Assembly (NCBI GenBank): GCA_019915015.1
Contig: JAHBBC010000002.1
Location: 1,860,001 to 1,924,000, forward strand
From: Auriscalpium vulgare
Lineage: Eukaryota; Basidiomycota; Agaricomycetes; Russulales; Auriscalpiaceae
Direction of reading: 5' to 3'
DNA: 64,000 nt
Both the position numbers and the translations under genes were made by a program. Position 1 is the stretch's first letter; each line of letters starts with the position of its first letter. Below are positions 37,218 through 49,434 of the stretch, piece after piece. The notes beneath the pieces are model-generated. The model had not been told where the DNA came from. It saw only the letters and a list, made by a program, of their open reading frames with translations, and did not search any database.

Positions 37218-38792
37218 ATGGCCTCCATCCTCACGCCTGCAGAATCCGCTTCTTCCAAGGACGATTCAACCCCTCTGTGCGGCGTGTATGTCGCTCGTCA
37301 CAGTACCAGTACGGATGCTGACGCTGACCCAGCAATGTCCAGATGTCGCCGCCAATTCTCCCGCTACACCTGCCCGCGATGTAATCTCCTCTATTGCTCA
37401 CTGCAATGCTTTCGCTCTGAGGTGACTATAACGCTTGACTGTGCGTGTATTTGCTTTGCTGATGCCTGATTAAGATGCATTCACAATGTTCTGAGCCGTT
37501 CTACCGTACGCAACTCGAAACAGACATACACTCCGAGCCGTCAAAAACGGCCGCCGAGCGAACGCAGATGCTCAGTCTTCTAAAACGGTTTGAAGATGAT
37601 GCGCTAGACGATCCGTTTGCCGATGTGGAGGGGGAGAAAGGCGAGGGAGATGACGGCGAGGACCTGCAGCGTCGCATGGCAGGAATCGACCTTGGTACGT
37701 CCCTTCAGTTCTACCAAAGTCAACAATGTGCCTCAATCTGCTCGATACTGTACAGAAAGCGCGTCCTATGAAGCCATATGGTCTGCTCTCACGCCTGCAG
37801 AGCGCGATGCCTTCACCAAAGCTGTCCAGAATCCCTCCTCTGAGCTCGCGCAACAGCTAGTCAACTCTGCAGAACTTGAGGATGCGACTGTCTTACCTTG
37901 GTGGGAAGAGTCTTCGTCTTTGTCTGCTTCAGCAACTCCTCCCCCAGCAGCTGTGACGCCAGCAGGGGTGTCGCAGAGAAAGTATGGCGCGCCGCCACCT
38001 ACGATTTCCGTTCCTCCACAACTTCTGACCCCGGCGTCTATACCCCCGGCAAGCTTTTCGCTGGCGTATAATCTGGTTGCGATTCTGTGGGTAACAAGTC
38101 AGCCCGATCTGCTTCGATAACCCGTGCTGATTCATGATTCTGGACAGTATAGCATACGCGTACGCGACGCGACATTTCGGCGTGTCCCCACTCACATCCA
38201 TTGAAGACGGAAGTCAGGGAGACGCACGATCCTCATTCTCTCGCCTTGTTCCTCTTCTTGTCGACCGACGATCAACAACCAAGTTCGAAACATTGGAAGC
38301 AGTCGTGACAGACGTCTACTCTCGATTCGAACAGGCGGGTGACACCCTTGATGTTCTGAACTCGCGTACGTGCTGACAGAGCGACAGGACGAGATCTCTG
38401 CTCCTGCCTTTGCCATCTTTCTGCGCGACACCGCCATTCTCCTTCAACAGCAGCGTGTCTCTCTTGTTTCGTCTGCAGAGCCTGAAGATTCTTCGCTCGC
38501 ATCGCATCCCTCCTCACGCGTCCTGCGTGCGCTGGGCGACTTGCAATCGCTCTTCCAAGATACCTCTGCCGCGCAGAAGCTCGCGTTCTACGCTGCCCAG
38601 GTTCTCCGATCACCTACTTCGCTCCTCGACTTGCTGCGGAAGGAACTCCATATTTGTGCGGCGGAATTTGTGGGAGAAGAGGGCGTTGAGGGGACCGCCG
38701 GGAAGGAACAGCCGAAAATCGAGAAGGTAGAGAACGTGGCCATCGTCGATGCGCCGCAATCTTCGAAGAGGCTGGTGGAGGAGCTACCATGA
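37218..38792 (+). CDS. HIT-type zinc-finger protein, ZNHIT2-like
   Basis: Five exons (37218-37421, 37475-37694, 37756-38086, 38148-38338, 38380-38792) give 452 aa. The HIT zinc finger lies near residues 41-75, with the sequence CRRQFSRYTCPRCNLLYCSL followed by QCFRSEMHSQCSEPFY. It is split by intron 1, whose acceptor seems to be AAG (37472-37474). The rest matches the long ZNHIT2 type: an acidic linker, PWWEE, then a helical region. ZNHIT2-type proteins assist assembly of R2TP/U5 snRNP and polymerase complexes in animals; a matching role in fungi is inferred. The last intron is only 41 nt (38339-38379), the shortest in the window, so that joint is the least certain. Confidence 0.82.
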
Positions 38793-41700
38793 CGCTGGTA
38801 CATCGTCACGAAGCATGTTAAGTATATGCAAGTCAGTTCGGAATCGGTCACATAGTCTTCCTCGAATGGTGAATGAACTTTGCGCAATCGACTCGGGAGA
38901 TTTACGTCCGTTGAAGTATGTAATCGTCTCGCCGCTGCATATCTGCGTGCTAATCTATACTCTCAATTTGCTCTCAATCTCGTGGAAATGATGTTCGTTT
39001 CACTATCAGATCGGACTAAGTACATGGCGAGAATGCATGCCCAGCCAAATGACCGTCGGACCGGTTGGACCGGTTGGCGCCAATGCTTGTTTGGCTTGAT
39101 GACGAAAGCCAAACAACGCGTCGAGTTGACGCCTCGACGCGTCTTCCCGTTCATCGCGACCTCTCTTCCCCGATGCCTCCCCAACGCCGTGGGAAAGCTG
39201 GGGCTGCGGGCGGCTTCGTCGGGCGCGCACTCCTACCATTCGCCTCTTTCCCCTCGACCCCCATCTTCCCGCCTCTCCCCTCTCGCCGCCCGCCGTGCCC
39301 TGCACCGTTCGCCCCTCCTTTGGCTCCTAGCAGCTCATCCCACGCTCTCTCTCGATGGAATGCCTTGAATGCACGCTGTAAGGGTGAGTGCCTGCATTCT
39401 ATATCAGACATGAGAGCTGATGAAGGGCTCCACGTAGAGTTGCGACTAAATGACTCTCACTAGCAGGGTGCTCCTGACCCTCGTCTTCCTCATACGCCGC
39501 ACAAGCAACCTTGATACGCGTGTGTCACGCCATTGCCTTGAAGTGGCAATGGACGAGTTCCTCTGTCAATCGCCATCTCCTATGAACTGTTGTTTTCGAG
39601 GCGGACGCCTCTCCAGGGCCATTTGGACGTCATAAATGGCGTATATACCCCGCTTTCTGAAGACACGGAAACCCACTGTACGGCGGGCGGCCATGCTATG
39701 CGTCAACTGGGGCGGCTAGACCAAGTCGTCTGCCCTGTATTCTGCGAGTCTTACTGCCCTCGATCCTCCTATACTGGGGATCTATCACCTCCAACGAAGC
39801 TGCTGGAGTTTTCGAGGCGGACGCCTCTCGAGGACCTTTTGGACGTCATAAACGGCGCATACAATCCCCTTTATCGCAATGGTCGCATCAAATTCGCGCT
39901 CGCCGCTTACTTCCATCTCTATTTGCTATTGACGTGCACTTCCTGCGTGCACTTCCTGAAGACACGTCTTATTGCCCTCGATCCTCCTATACTGGTGGTC
40001 TATCATCTCCTATGGAGCTGCTGTAGTTTTTGAGGCGGCCATCTGGTACGCCTCTTGCGGACCTTTTTGGACGTCTTAACGGCGCATACCCCATTTCATC
40101 GCGATAGTCGCAGACTCGCACGAAATCCGCTCTCGTCGCTTACTTCCATCGCTATTCGCGATCGACGTGCAATCTCTTGAAGACCGTCGGGCTACGTCAA
40201 CGGGAGCGGCTAGACCCAGACTTTTGCATTGTATTCGGCGGCCCTTGAACTTCTCTACTGGCGGTCTATGGACTGTCAAGACCTCTTCAGCTAACTCAGG
40301 CGCAGCTATAGCTCCATGCCCGGGCCATCTGGAATATCGACGCCCAGGCTTTGTTCTCATGTTTGACGCGGATTGCTCTACAGAAGCTCTCTGGGCCAAC
40401 AGGCACTTAATGTTGATCGTGTTGAATCTCGTTTGCCGCGATAGAGCTACGCCCAATCTTGGGGACGGATTTACGCCTCTTTCGTCTACCTCAGGCTGAC
40501 GCCTAGTACGTGGATAATTTGCCTCTTACTTGGCTGCTGAAGCCAGGCTACGTAGGCTGAGCTTGCCCTTTACGAGATTCCACATCAATCTTGGTTGTCT
40601 CCTGACCTCGCCGTGGTCCAGGGCGCAAAACCACTGGCATGCACCTTCTCCGTGGCAGCGGCAGCGCGCGTTACCCCATGGTACCATCATCTGACTTTCC
40701 GACGTCTCACTCGTCAGAAGAGGTACCTGCGGCCTCTGAAGCTCCGAAGCGTCTACCGACTTCCCTTCATCGCCGACACCGCACCGACACCTTCCTCTAT
40801 ATATTGTCCCGACGAGCCGCTCAACACCACACCATGGGCGTCGTGGGAGCCCGCCGCTATCAAGCCGCTATTAAGAGAAACGCCCGAGGTCCCCGAATAC
40901 GGAGGGCAGAAGATCTCTTCCGAACTGAACAAAATTGCAATGCGAGAAGCTACGAATGGGCGTGCGTCCCTGCACGTTTGAATCAGTTATCGCAAATGGT
41001 TTCCTCAAGACAAGGCCGACGCGGTCGCGGCGGGCTGCTGCAGCCAGTCATGGGACGTCGGCCGTTCTGATGCTGCGCTCGCGTGAGACGCGACCGGCTG
41101 CTTCGAAGCTGCTCCGCAGATTTGCAATCACCGCCGCCTAAACAAACGTGCTGGCTAGGCCGTACGAGGCTCTTTGCACGCCCCGGCGAGACACTGCGTT
41201 GTGCGCCGACGTCTGAAGTTGCGAGAGCGTCCGGCGCCGCCGGGTTCGGCAGCGCGTCTGGAACACGCGGCTCGCTGTCTTCGCCACGGCCCCCACGGTT
41301 GCCCGCAGTGCTGTGTACGCCCCGTGGGGGGTACCCACTTGGACGTCTACGTGTGCGCCGCGCCGCGCCGCATCTTTCGTTCGATGTATGGAGCGGCGCG
41401 GGACATGGCTGCGCGCAGAAGCCCCGCGCCCTCATGTGCAGGATCACGCTGGCCGCTATCGCGAAGCCTCCCCGGAGCATCGTAGGCGAACGTTCCCGCG
41501 GCCAGCACATGCACTCGCCGTCGGGGACGCCTATCAAGGCTTCGCGATGTTTTCACTTGGTTCTCACTTCTAAAAGCCTCTTCCATAGCGGGCCCGCCAC
41601 CCGGGGCTGCTATCGGGGTCTTCACCTAACAACTGCGGCTTGCTGGCAGAAACGACATGGACGTCTGCTGTCGGCAACAATTATCTGCTCAGTGCTGCAC

Positions 41701-42791
41701 AAGTTGTGCAGTCACGCCACAGAGGTTATTACAGGATTTTTGGTTCCGTTTGCATGGAGATACATCGCGAAAATTGAAGAAAATTCTCTGCAAGGATAAA
41801 AGCAGCACTAGTCGTCAATTCAGTTATCCACCCTGACCATCCAACTGTGATACACCGGAGCATCATTCAAAGTTTTTGTTCTGGCAATTGCACGGTGTGC
41901 GGAACTTACTCCACGACGACTTGACGACGACCCATCTTTTCGTACCAAGTGCGGGGTCCTATCCGCGGTTGTGGCGGTGCACGTGAGAGCGTGCACCGAG
42001 ATGCGGGACGGATGCCGAGATCTCTCCGGATGAGGTGGATTTGCGTGACGAAGGGTGCGCAACGACGAACGTGGGGAGGGCGGTGGCAAGACTGCAGTCG
42101 GCGGGGTGAGTGGGACGTTTCGGGCGGCCTGCACGCTGGTCGTTCGTCGAGGCGGGCACACAGGGAGTGACATCACACGCAACAGAAATTGTGGAGCAGG
42201 TCCGGATACGCAGCTGCTGATGATCGGTGGGCCGACGTCAGAGCAGTGCGTCATGTTGCGAGGCGGATGGGGATGCCGCGACGACGGCCGAACGGGGATC
42301 GGGAGAACACAGTGAGAACACAAGGTACCCGCGTGGGCGCCCGATAAGTCCGTCGTCGAGGATTGTGCGCCGCTCTGGTTGCGCGGGGAGCTCGAGGGCG
42401 GGGGCGCTGTACGGGGACCGTGGCGGAGATCGCAGCATCTCAGATAAAATAAAAAATGCACGCACGCAGCAAGTGGCTATCGTGCAAGTGTGAAATCGTG
42501 ATGCGGAAGCAACAGATAGCGCGATCATCAGCGAGGCGGCGGCTGGCAGCGGCTGGCTGACTCGGCGCTTCCCCTGGAGACTCCGCGGGATCGCGTCCGC
42601 TGCAAGCTCCTCTCCTTCCATCTTTCTGCCTGAGCCATCTGCGCGACGCCGCGACCGTCGACGCGATCAGCGACGGCGCGTCTCTCTCTTCCGCTCGTCG
42701 ACGTCGTGGCTGCCAGCGTCCTCGCCCGTCCACACCCCCATGCTCATTCTCTTCACCCTCCCAGTCACCCTTTCCCACCTCTGACCGACAC
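38793..42791. other. Gene-poor region
   Basis: This is 4 kb without a supportable gene. It holds the degenerate tandem repeat at about 39455-40275. Right of the repeat, frames of up to 238 aa (41083-41799) are Arg/Pro/Ala-rich and lack motifs. A TATA-like CTATATATTG lies at about 40797-40806. A large part from 41800 on is probably the promoter and 5' leader of the Cdc15-like kinase gene. Confidence 0.45.
39455..40275. repeat. Degenerate tandem repeat, unit about 216-227 bp
   Basis: At least three copies are visible. The core TTTTGGACGTCATAAACGGC recurs at about 39621, 39837 and 40064. Each is preceded by GTTTTCGAGGCGGACGCCTC-like sequence, and two by GCCCTCGATCCTCCTATACT (39757 and 39974). 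A second segment, GTCAACTGGGGCGGCTAGAC, is shared by the first and third copies (about 39702 and 40196) but not the second. Copies differ by indels. No coding capacity is preserved. Confidence 0.8.
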
Positions 42792-45700
42792 ATGGCTGCC
42801 GTCGCTACTTCCAAGATCAGCATCTCCGTCTCCAACCCCTTCCACATGGCCTCCTCCCGCCTCAAGCAGGCCCCGCAGCCCCCCGACCCGTCGTCCAAGA
42901 CCTTCAAGCGCCTCCGCACGTCCTTCGAGCAGAGCATCCGTTCCGCCACCCGCTCAAAGGCAAAGTCGCCCCTCCCGCCAGAGCAGGACGAGTTTGGCAC
43001 CGTCACCCCAAACTCCAAGGGCGCCCCCGCCGCGGACGTGCATGTGCTCCAAGTCGAACAGGTTCCCAAGGAGCCGTCCAAGGACAAGGACAGGGACAGG
43101 GGTGTCTTGCGCCGTCTCGAGTCCAAGGTCGCCTTCCGGCGCACGCGCAAGGACTCGACAGCTCACGCCCCTGTGCCGTCCGAGCGCGAGGACAAGAAGC
43201 CGGGCAAGGGCGACGCCTTTGGCCAGGCCGGCTTCACCAGCTTCGTAGCGCCGTCGCTGCGCCAGGCGTCCATGTCCTCGCCCGCGCTGCACCTCTCGTC
43301 CCAGGCGCTGCCCTCCCCGAAATCCAAGCCCGCCGTCGCCGCCTCCTCGTCCTCCGGCAGCGACGCGCTCGTCTCGCCCACCCGCGGCAGCGTCGGCGTC
43401 TCCACCCGCGACATCTCTGGCCCCGCGCCGCTCGCGCCCCGCCCGTCCGTCCGCGCGTCCGCCAGCGGCGCCGCGTCGCCCACCTCCCGCCGCAAGGCCC
43501 GCCCCGCGCCCCTCCTGCCCTCCTCCCCGTCCGCAGTCTCGCTCGCCGAGCCGGCGTCGCCCTCGCCCCTCCCCCAGACGCCGACACGAGGTGGGCGATC
43601 GACGGCGAGCCCCCCGGACACCCCCACCCCCACAGCGTCCGCGCGCGGTCAGCTCCTCGGGCGACACGCCTCTGCGTTTGCGAGCACCAGCCGCCTCGAC
43701 ACGCCGACGACCCCCACGGCCCCCCGCTCGCCGACGCTCGCGCGCACGCCGACCTCCTCCAAGACACGGCCCCGCGGCTTCACGTCGGCGTCGACATCGA
43801 ACCTTGCGCTATCTTCGTCGCCCTCGCCCAGCTACTCCCCGACAGCGCTCCGAAGAGGCTCGATGGACTCACCGCACTCGCGCGACGCATCACCATCCCC
43901 TGTGACCGGCCGCCCGCGCGCGGTCTCGCCCTCGCCCCGCCGCGCGGTTTCCCCGTCGCTGCACCGCGGCATCACCCCCAATTACCACATGAATGCGTCC
44001 GCCACGTCGCTATCTGCTGCGCTGTCCAACCCTGAGCATCGAGAAGACATCCGCAATGCCGCGTCCGTGCTGTGCAAGATTATGCTGCGACCGCCGTTGC
44101 AAGGTGGACGTGAAGGGGAGGAGGTCGAGGTGCGATTGGGGGCTCTGTCACGCGTCGAGCGCGTCTGGGGCAAGAGCGGCTTTGGCAGCTCGAGTCAACT
44201 GAATCTTGCATCGGGAACGGGTACTGTGAGCGCAAGCGGTCAGGAGCGCGAACGAAAGTACTTTGGCGAAGCGCTGAGAGATGGTTATGTCTTATGCCAG
44301 TGAGTTCTCCCGTTCTATACCCCTCCCACATTGTTTGTGCTTGGGATTGCCGTAGTGATTGGCTTGACCTATCACTGATATATATCGGTGATTGCGGTGG
44401 ATACATGCGTAACTGATACTGACGACATACTCCTTGGCCTCAACAGACTCATGAACAAATTACGTCCTGGATCTATCTCTCGGATTGACCCGCACGAGGA
44501 TGGGCGTTTGCGCACGTCCAATGTGACCAAATTCTTAGCATCGTGCTCAGCGAACGGGCTGCCGTCAGAAGACCTGTTCCTGCGAGATGACCTCCTCGAG
44601 GGGACATCGGAGTGCCTTGCACGCGTCGCGCGCACCGTAACGGCGCTCGTCAAGTGGGCGGAAGCCCCATCGCCAGACCGGTCACGAATTCTGAAGGGCA
44701 CTGGTTCCAGCGCAAGCAAAAGCCGCAGCAAGCCGCCTCCGATCCAGACAAGCCCGAGCCGCCCTCCCGATAGCCCCTCCCGATCGTCACCTTATCGCTC
44801 GAAAACGGCAGCTGCGTCGTCGCCAAACTTGACTGTTCGCGGGCCGTCGTCGCCGGTACCGAAGCAAAGATGGCGATCACCGTCTCCTGGCCTTGCAACC
44901 GTTCGCTCCGACAGCCCAGTTTCCAGCTCGGGGCGGACAGCCCAGATGGACGACGGGCGAACAACGCCCACTGGTGGTGTGAGCGAGCTCGACGAAGTTC
45001 CGCCCATTGTGCCCCCTCGATCACCTCTTCGGTCCAGGCCGTCCGACCGTGGCTCCCTCGCTGACTCGACACGAGCGTCCGTCGGCGATTCCATGCGAAT
45101 GTCTATGGCAGAGTCCACGGCAGGCCAGTCGATAGCGTCGAGCAGCTTGACCGAAACTTCCGCGTACTCGAGCTTGCTGGAGGCCGCCAAGCCGAACGGT
45201 AGTCGGGACCCTAACAACCGCTACGCGACGATACGCACCATGACCACCGATGTGACTTCGCTCGCGCCCTCCGAGTGGCCATCCATCACCCGCACGGAAG
45301 GCAGCGCCATCTCCGCGTCGCTAGGCGAGGAGACGAGCAAGGCTGGCAAGCGACGCAGCGCAGATCCACCGCGGAGGGACAGGCGGCCGAGCGAGACGGC
45401 GATGGTCGACCTGACGCGCGTTGCGGAGGAGAACGAGGATTTTGTTGCCAGCTTGGCTGCGCGCGCGAAGGTTGGCAAGGTGGAACGGTCGGGCGGGGAG
45501 AAGGACGAGCGGGAGCGGGTGGAGCGGATAAAGCTGGGGAAGGGGAAGTGGCCAGACGACTTCCTCGGGGCACTCGATGTGCCGCCCCCGAGTCCCAGCA
45601 GACCAATTGCTATCAAGAGCGCTTCGTCGTCAAGTCCGGATGAGCTGGTCGCTGTGTTTGGGAGGAGGGGGAGCCCGCTGTCGCAGACACCGCTATCAGT

Positions 45701-48495
45701 CACTCCGCCGAGGAAGCTGGCCGTAGTTGGAGCGAACCGGCCGAACGATAGTATCGAGTCGCTGCCACAACTCCCGCGACGACCCTCGCACCGCGCACGA
45801 CACAGCGTTGACAACCCCGTGCTCATACCTAAAGAGTCCCTGCTCCGCCGGGACTCGAGCCCCGATGGTGGAATCACGCCCTCTGGCAGGATCGTGGTGC
45901 GGCGGAACAGTAGTCGTCCAGGCGCACAGCGCAATGGCGTTTATATGCCCCGGGTGAACAGCACGGAAGACGGCGGCGACAGCGACTCGCTCAACGTAAT
46001 TCCATTTCCGAGAGCGGCGTCGGGCGAACACGGCTCATCGACGCCCACGTCCCAAGACTCGCAGACGCCATCGCCGGGCGAGGCCGCATCCTCCAAGGAC
46101 AGGCCGCAGCTCCCGCGCGGACGCTTCCAGAGCGAGGTGGATGGGTCAAGCTCCCGGCGGCGACCGCGGCCGAATTCGTACGACGAGTTTGGTGCCAAGC
46201 CGAGGCGGTCGAGGTTTGAGAGCATGGTGAATCTCGGGGTGGCGTCGAACAATGCTAGCGCGAGTGACCTGCTTTCGCGAGATTCGAGGGATTCACCGGA
46301 TGGGAGTGCGGTCCGGCAACCCTTGATCGTCCGTGAAGAGGGCAAGGCACCGACACATTTTGTGAGTGCTTAATTGCGTCATTGGTATGCAGGGATGCTG
46401 ACGATCATACCTTGTGCCGCAGCAACTCGGGAACTGCATCGGCCGCGGGCAGTTCGGAGCGGTTTATCGCGCTTTGAATTTGAACACCGGACAGATGGTT
46501 GCCGTGAAGCGCATAGGGCTGGAGGGGCTCAAGGAGGAGGAAGTAACGCAGTTGATGAAGGAGGTTGACCTCGTCAAGAGTCTCTCGCACCCGAGCATCG
46601 TCAAGTATGAGGGAATGGCACGGGACGAGAACACGCTGAGCATCGTTCTCGAGTACGTATTCCCCCTTTACTTTATACGCGCGGCCCTGCAGACGCTCAT
46701 ATCACATGCAGGTACGCTGAGAACGGGTCCCTGGGTCAAACACTCAAGGCGTTCGGGAAGCTCAACGAGCGCCTGGTTGCGAGTTACGTTGTGAAAATCC
46801 TTGAGGGTCTCGATTACCTGCACCAGAGCGATGTCGTACACTGCGATCTTAAAGCGGCGAACATCCTGACGACAAAGAACGGGAACGTGAAGCTCTCGGA
46901 CTTCGGTGTATCGCTCAATCTGCGCGCGATGGAGCGTGAAATCAAGGACGTTGCGGGTACCCCCAACTGGATGGCGCCTGAGGTCATCGAGCTGAAGGGC
47001 GCCTCCACCAAGTCGGACATCTGGTCGCTGGCGTGTACCGTCGTCGAGCTGCTTACGGGCCGCCCACCATACGGAGACATCGCCAACAGCATGACAGGTA
47101 TGTCTTGACGAGTTCCGTGGTTCGGGAGCCGAGCTGCATTGATTTATCTTTCATTCCAGTCATGTTCCGGATCGTTGAAGATGACATGCCTCCTATGCCA
47201 GAGGGCTGTTCCGCGCCGCTCATCGAGTTCCTCAAGCTATGCTTTAATAAGGACCCGACCCTCCGTCCCAGTGCCGAGGAGTTGTTCGAGCACGAATGGC
47301 TCAAGAAGCATTGGGGCCTGAACAAGGTAGGCACGGTCCTCGCCCCCTTAATTCTAGGCGGCTTGGCTGATATGCCCCTTCATTCCACAGGATCTCCGTC
47401 CACAAGACAGCATACCATTCCTGCGTCGAGTAAGCACAGACCTTCAAAAGAACGATGCAGTGCGCGCGCTCGCCAATCTCGATTCCATCGATGGGTCGCT
47501 GCCCGAACATCCGCGGCTCGACGAAATCATTTCGGGGTCGCCCGGTCGACGATCGTTTAACGAGCCTTCTCCCCTTGCGGAAGCGCAGACGCCAGATGCC
47601 GACCTCCTTTCCATGCGCGAACATACGTTCGTCAAAACTACCTTCAGTAAACGTGGGGCTTTCCCTTTAAACCTCCGACGACAATGATTAACCAACCATT
47701 TGCCTTCTAGCTGTCACCTGCAGGGTGTGCATGGAGCACGTGAAGAAAGGCGCCGTGTTATGTTCTCAGTGCAGTCTCATCGCACATACCAGATGCGCTG
47801 GGCGTGCTCCGCCGACATGTGACCTTCGTTCCCAGCTGCTCATGTACGCACAGTTTGCGGAGAGAGGCAGTCCCGTCGACTTTGCCGCTGCGCGGGGCTC
47901 CGCAGCAAGCCCCACGTCCGACGGCCTCGGCGCCAGTTCATCTCGGGCCAGCCTGGACAGGGCGAGCTCACCTCTCCCCGGGCAGCCAACCCCTCATCCT
48001 CCCACCGCGTACAAGGTTCTGTCACCCTTCAAGCGGTCTCGCGCCTCGTTATCACCTGAACCAGGGCGTTCGTCGTCGTCGGCTTCTCTCCTGCCCTCTT
48101 CGCCTAAGGTACTGCAGGGCGAAGGCAATGTCCTCCGCCGGAAGCTCTCAATCCTCGGTCGACCCAAGGAGGTTAAGGAGCGGCCGCTTTCGGTGTCTAG
48201 TGATAGCACATCACCGAACACAGCGAGCATGCGGAGCATGACCACCGCGGCGGAGAGCCTCTCGAGCCGCCGGGCAATGCAACCAAGCGAAAACGGAGAG
48301 GCGACCGAGCCGTCTAGTAGTCGGCGGTCTAGGGGCGAGCCTGGACGCTCGAAGTTGAGCGCATACTCGGGTGCGTCAACGGTTCCGGATGGAGAGCAAG
48401 CCTCGCCAAATATGCCCGGTTCACTTCCCGATACGCATCGACATAAACGAGGTCGCGACTCCAAGTCTTCGAACGGCAATTGCGCCATCCAATGA
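42792..48495 (+). CDS. Cdc15/Cdc7-like septation kinase with N-terminal CH domain and C-terminal C1 domain
   Basis: Seven exons: 42792-44299, 44447-46361, 46423-46652, 46712-47097, 47160-47326, 47391-47652, 47711-48495 (1750 aa). Residues 1-410 are disordered Ser/Pro. A calponin-homology domain follows (about 413-585: YFGEALRDGYVLCQLMNKLR, VTKFLASCSANGLPSEDLF). A second disordered stretch leads to the kinase (about 1140-1400): GRGQFGAVY, VAVKRI, VVHCDLKAANILT, LSDFGVS, GTPNWMAPEVIE. A C1 zinc finger follows at 1480-1530 (HTFVKTTFSK, CRVCMEHVKKGAVLCSQC), then a disordered tail. The kinase is closest to fungal Cdc15/Cdc7/SepH, which drive the septation network at the spindle pole body. The CH domain suggests binding to microtubules or actin; this is inference. 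The catalytic loop reads HCD, so this is a non-RD kinase. Confidence 0.9.
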
Positions 48496-49434
48496 GCCTC
48501 TTCTCCTTCCTCTCATGTTTCGCCCACTATCATTCATGCCGTCACGCCACAGCTCTGCCCGCGGGCTCATCTTCTTTCTTTCCTTCTTTCCGTGTCGTGT
48601 TCACATTTTTAATACTTTATTCATGGATATTGCGCGTACTATATCTCTGGGCCGCGTTCTCGAGCATTCACTGTTACCACATCATCGATTCATCACTCAT
48701 ATGCACTCCGTCTTTGCGAGGCCAGATACCTTCACTGCACATAATATTTTGATCCCATAACTTCCTGTCCTTTCAGCGCGACCCACGAAGGACATATCCA
48801 TTCATCCTTGCGTCGTCCACTCATCGTGTAGTACCATCCGTTGCTCCGGTCGTCTCCCACCTCCACCCACGCTCACATACACGACTGGTCTGTAACAATG
48901 TGTATATGGCTTGCCTCTGATGCAGTCAGTCAATCAATTAGTAATTGTAGATGATTCCAGTCGCGGCGCGTCACCCACCTAACCGTCTGATAAATGAAAT
49001 CCTCTGGAGCAGCCTTTGGAAAATGCGGGATGGCTGTAGTCGGAGTTAATACATGCTGTCGCAGGATCGGAGTATGCTGTCGGAGGCTCATATCGCGCGG
49101 TGCGTTTTCTTCCGATCTGCCTAGGTGGTGCTAGTGTGTGTGCACGGAAAATAGTAGAGAGTAGGTTCGTGCAGGAAGGGACGTCATCGGATGAAAGTCT
49201 GGCGTGCATGGTGAGGCAATTGTCGGAGAGGAAAGTTGACAGCGCAGGTGGACAGTCGACAGCCCAGGTATGCCAACCAGCATGCCAGAGACCACAGCCG
49301 ACGAAACGGGCGGTGAACGAGGAAAGGACATTATTTGATGCCGCGTGGGCCGTCGAGAGATAGTGTTGTCGAGCAGCAAGAGTTGCTGTATGCGTTTTGA
49401 TATATGATATTTGAGGGGCATTCCGTCTTCTGCT
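48496..49434. other. Convergent 3' intergenic region
   Basis: This stretch of 939 bp separates the kinase gene (+) from the second F-box gene (-). It is pyrimidine-rich near the kinase stop, as in a 3' UTR. No gene or repeat is recognised. Confidence 0.45.

Noticed and set aside
41083..41799. 238-aa open frame in the gene-poor region
   Set aside because: Composition is that of random GC-rich sequence and other long frames cover the same bases on both strands. A faint similarity of 41320-41365 to 13165-13200 (both read ..HLDV..) is too short to call a pseudogene.
42440..43667. Two minus-strand frames of 236-237 aa over the kinase N-terminus
   Set aside because: Shadows of a Ser/Pro-rich plus-strand coding exon; their Gly/Arg runs mirror Ala/Pro/Ser codons of the real gene.
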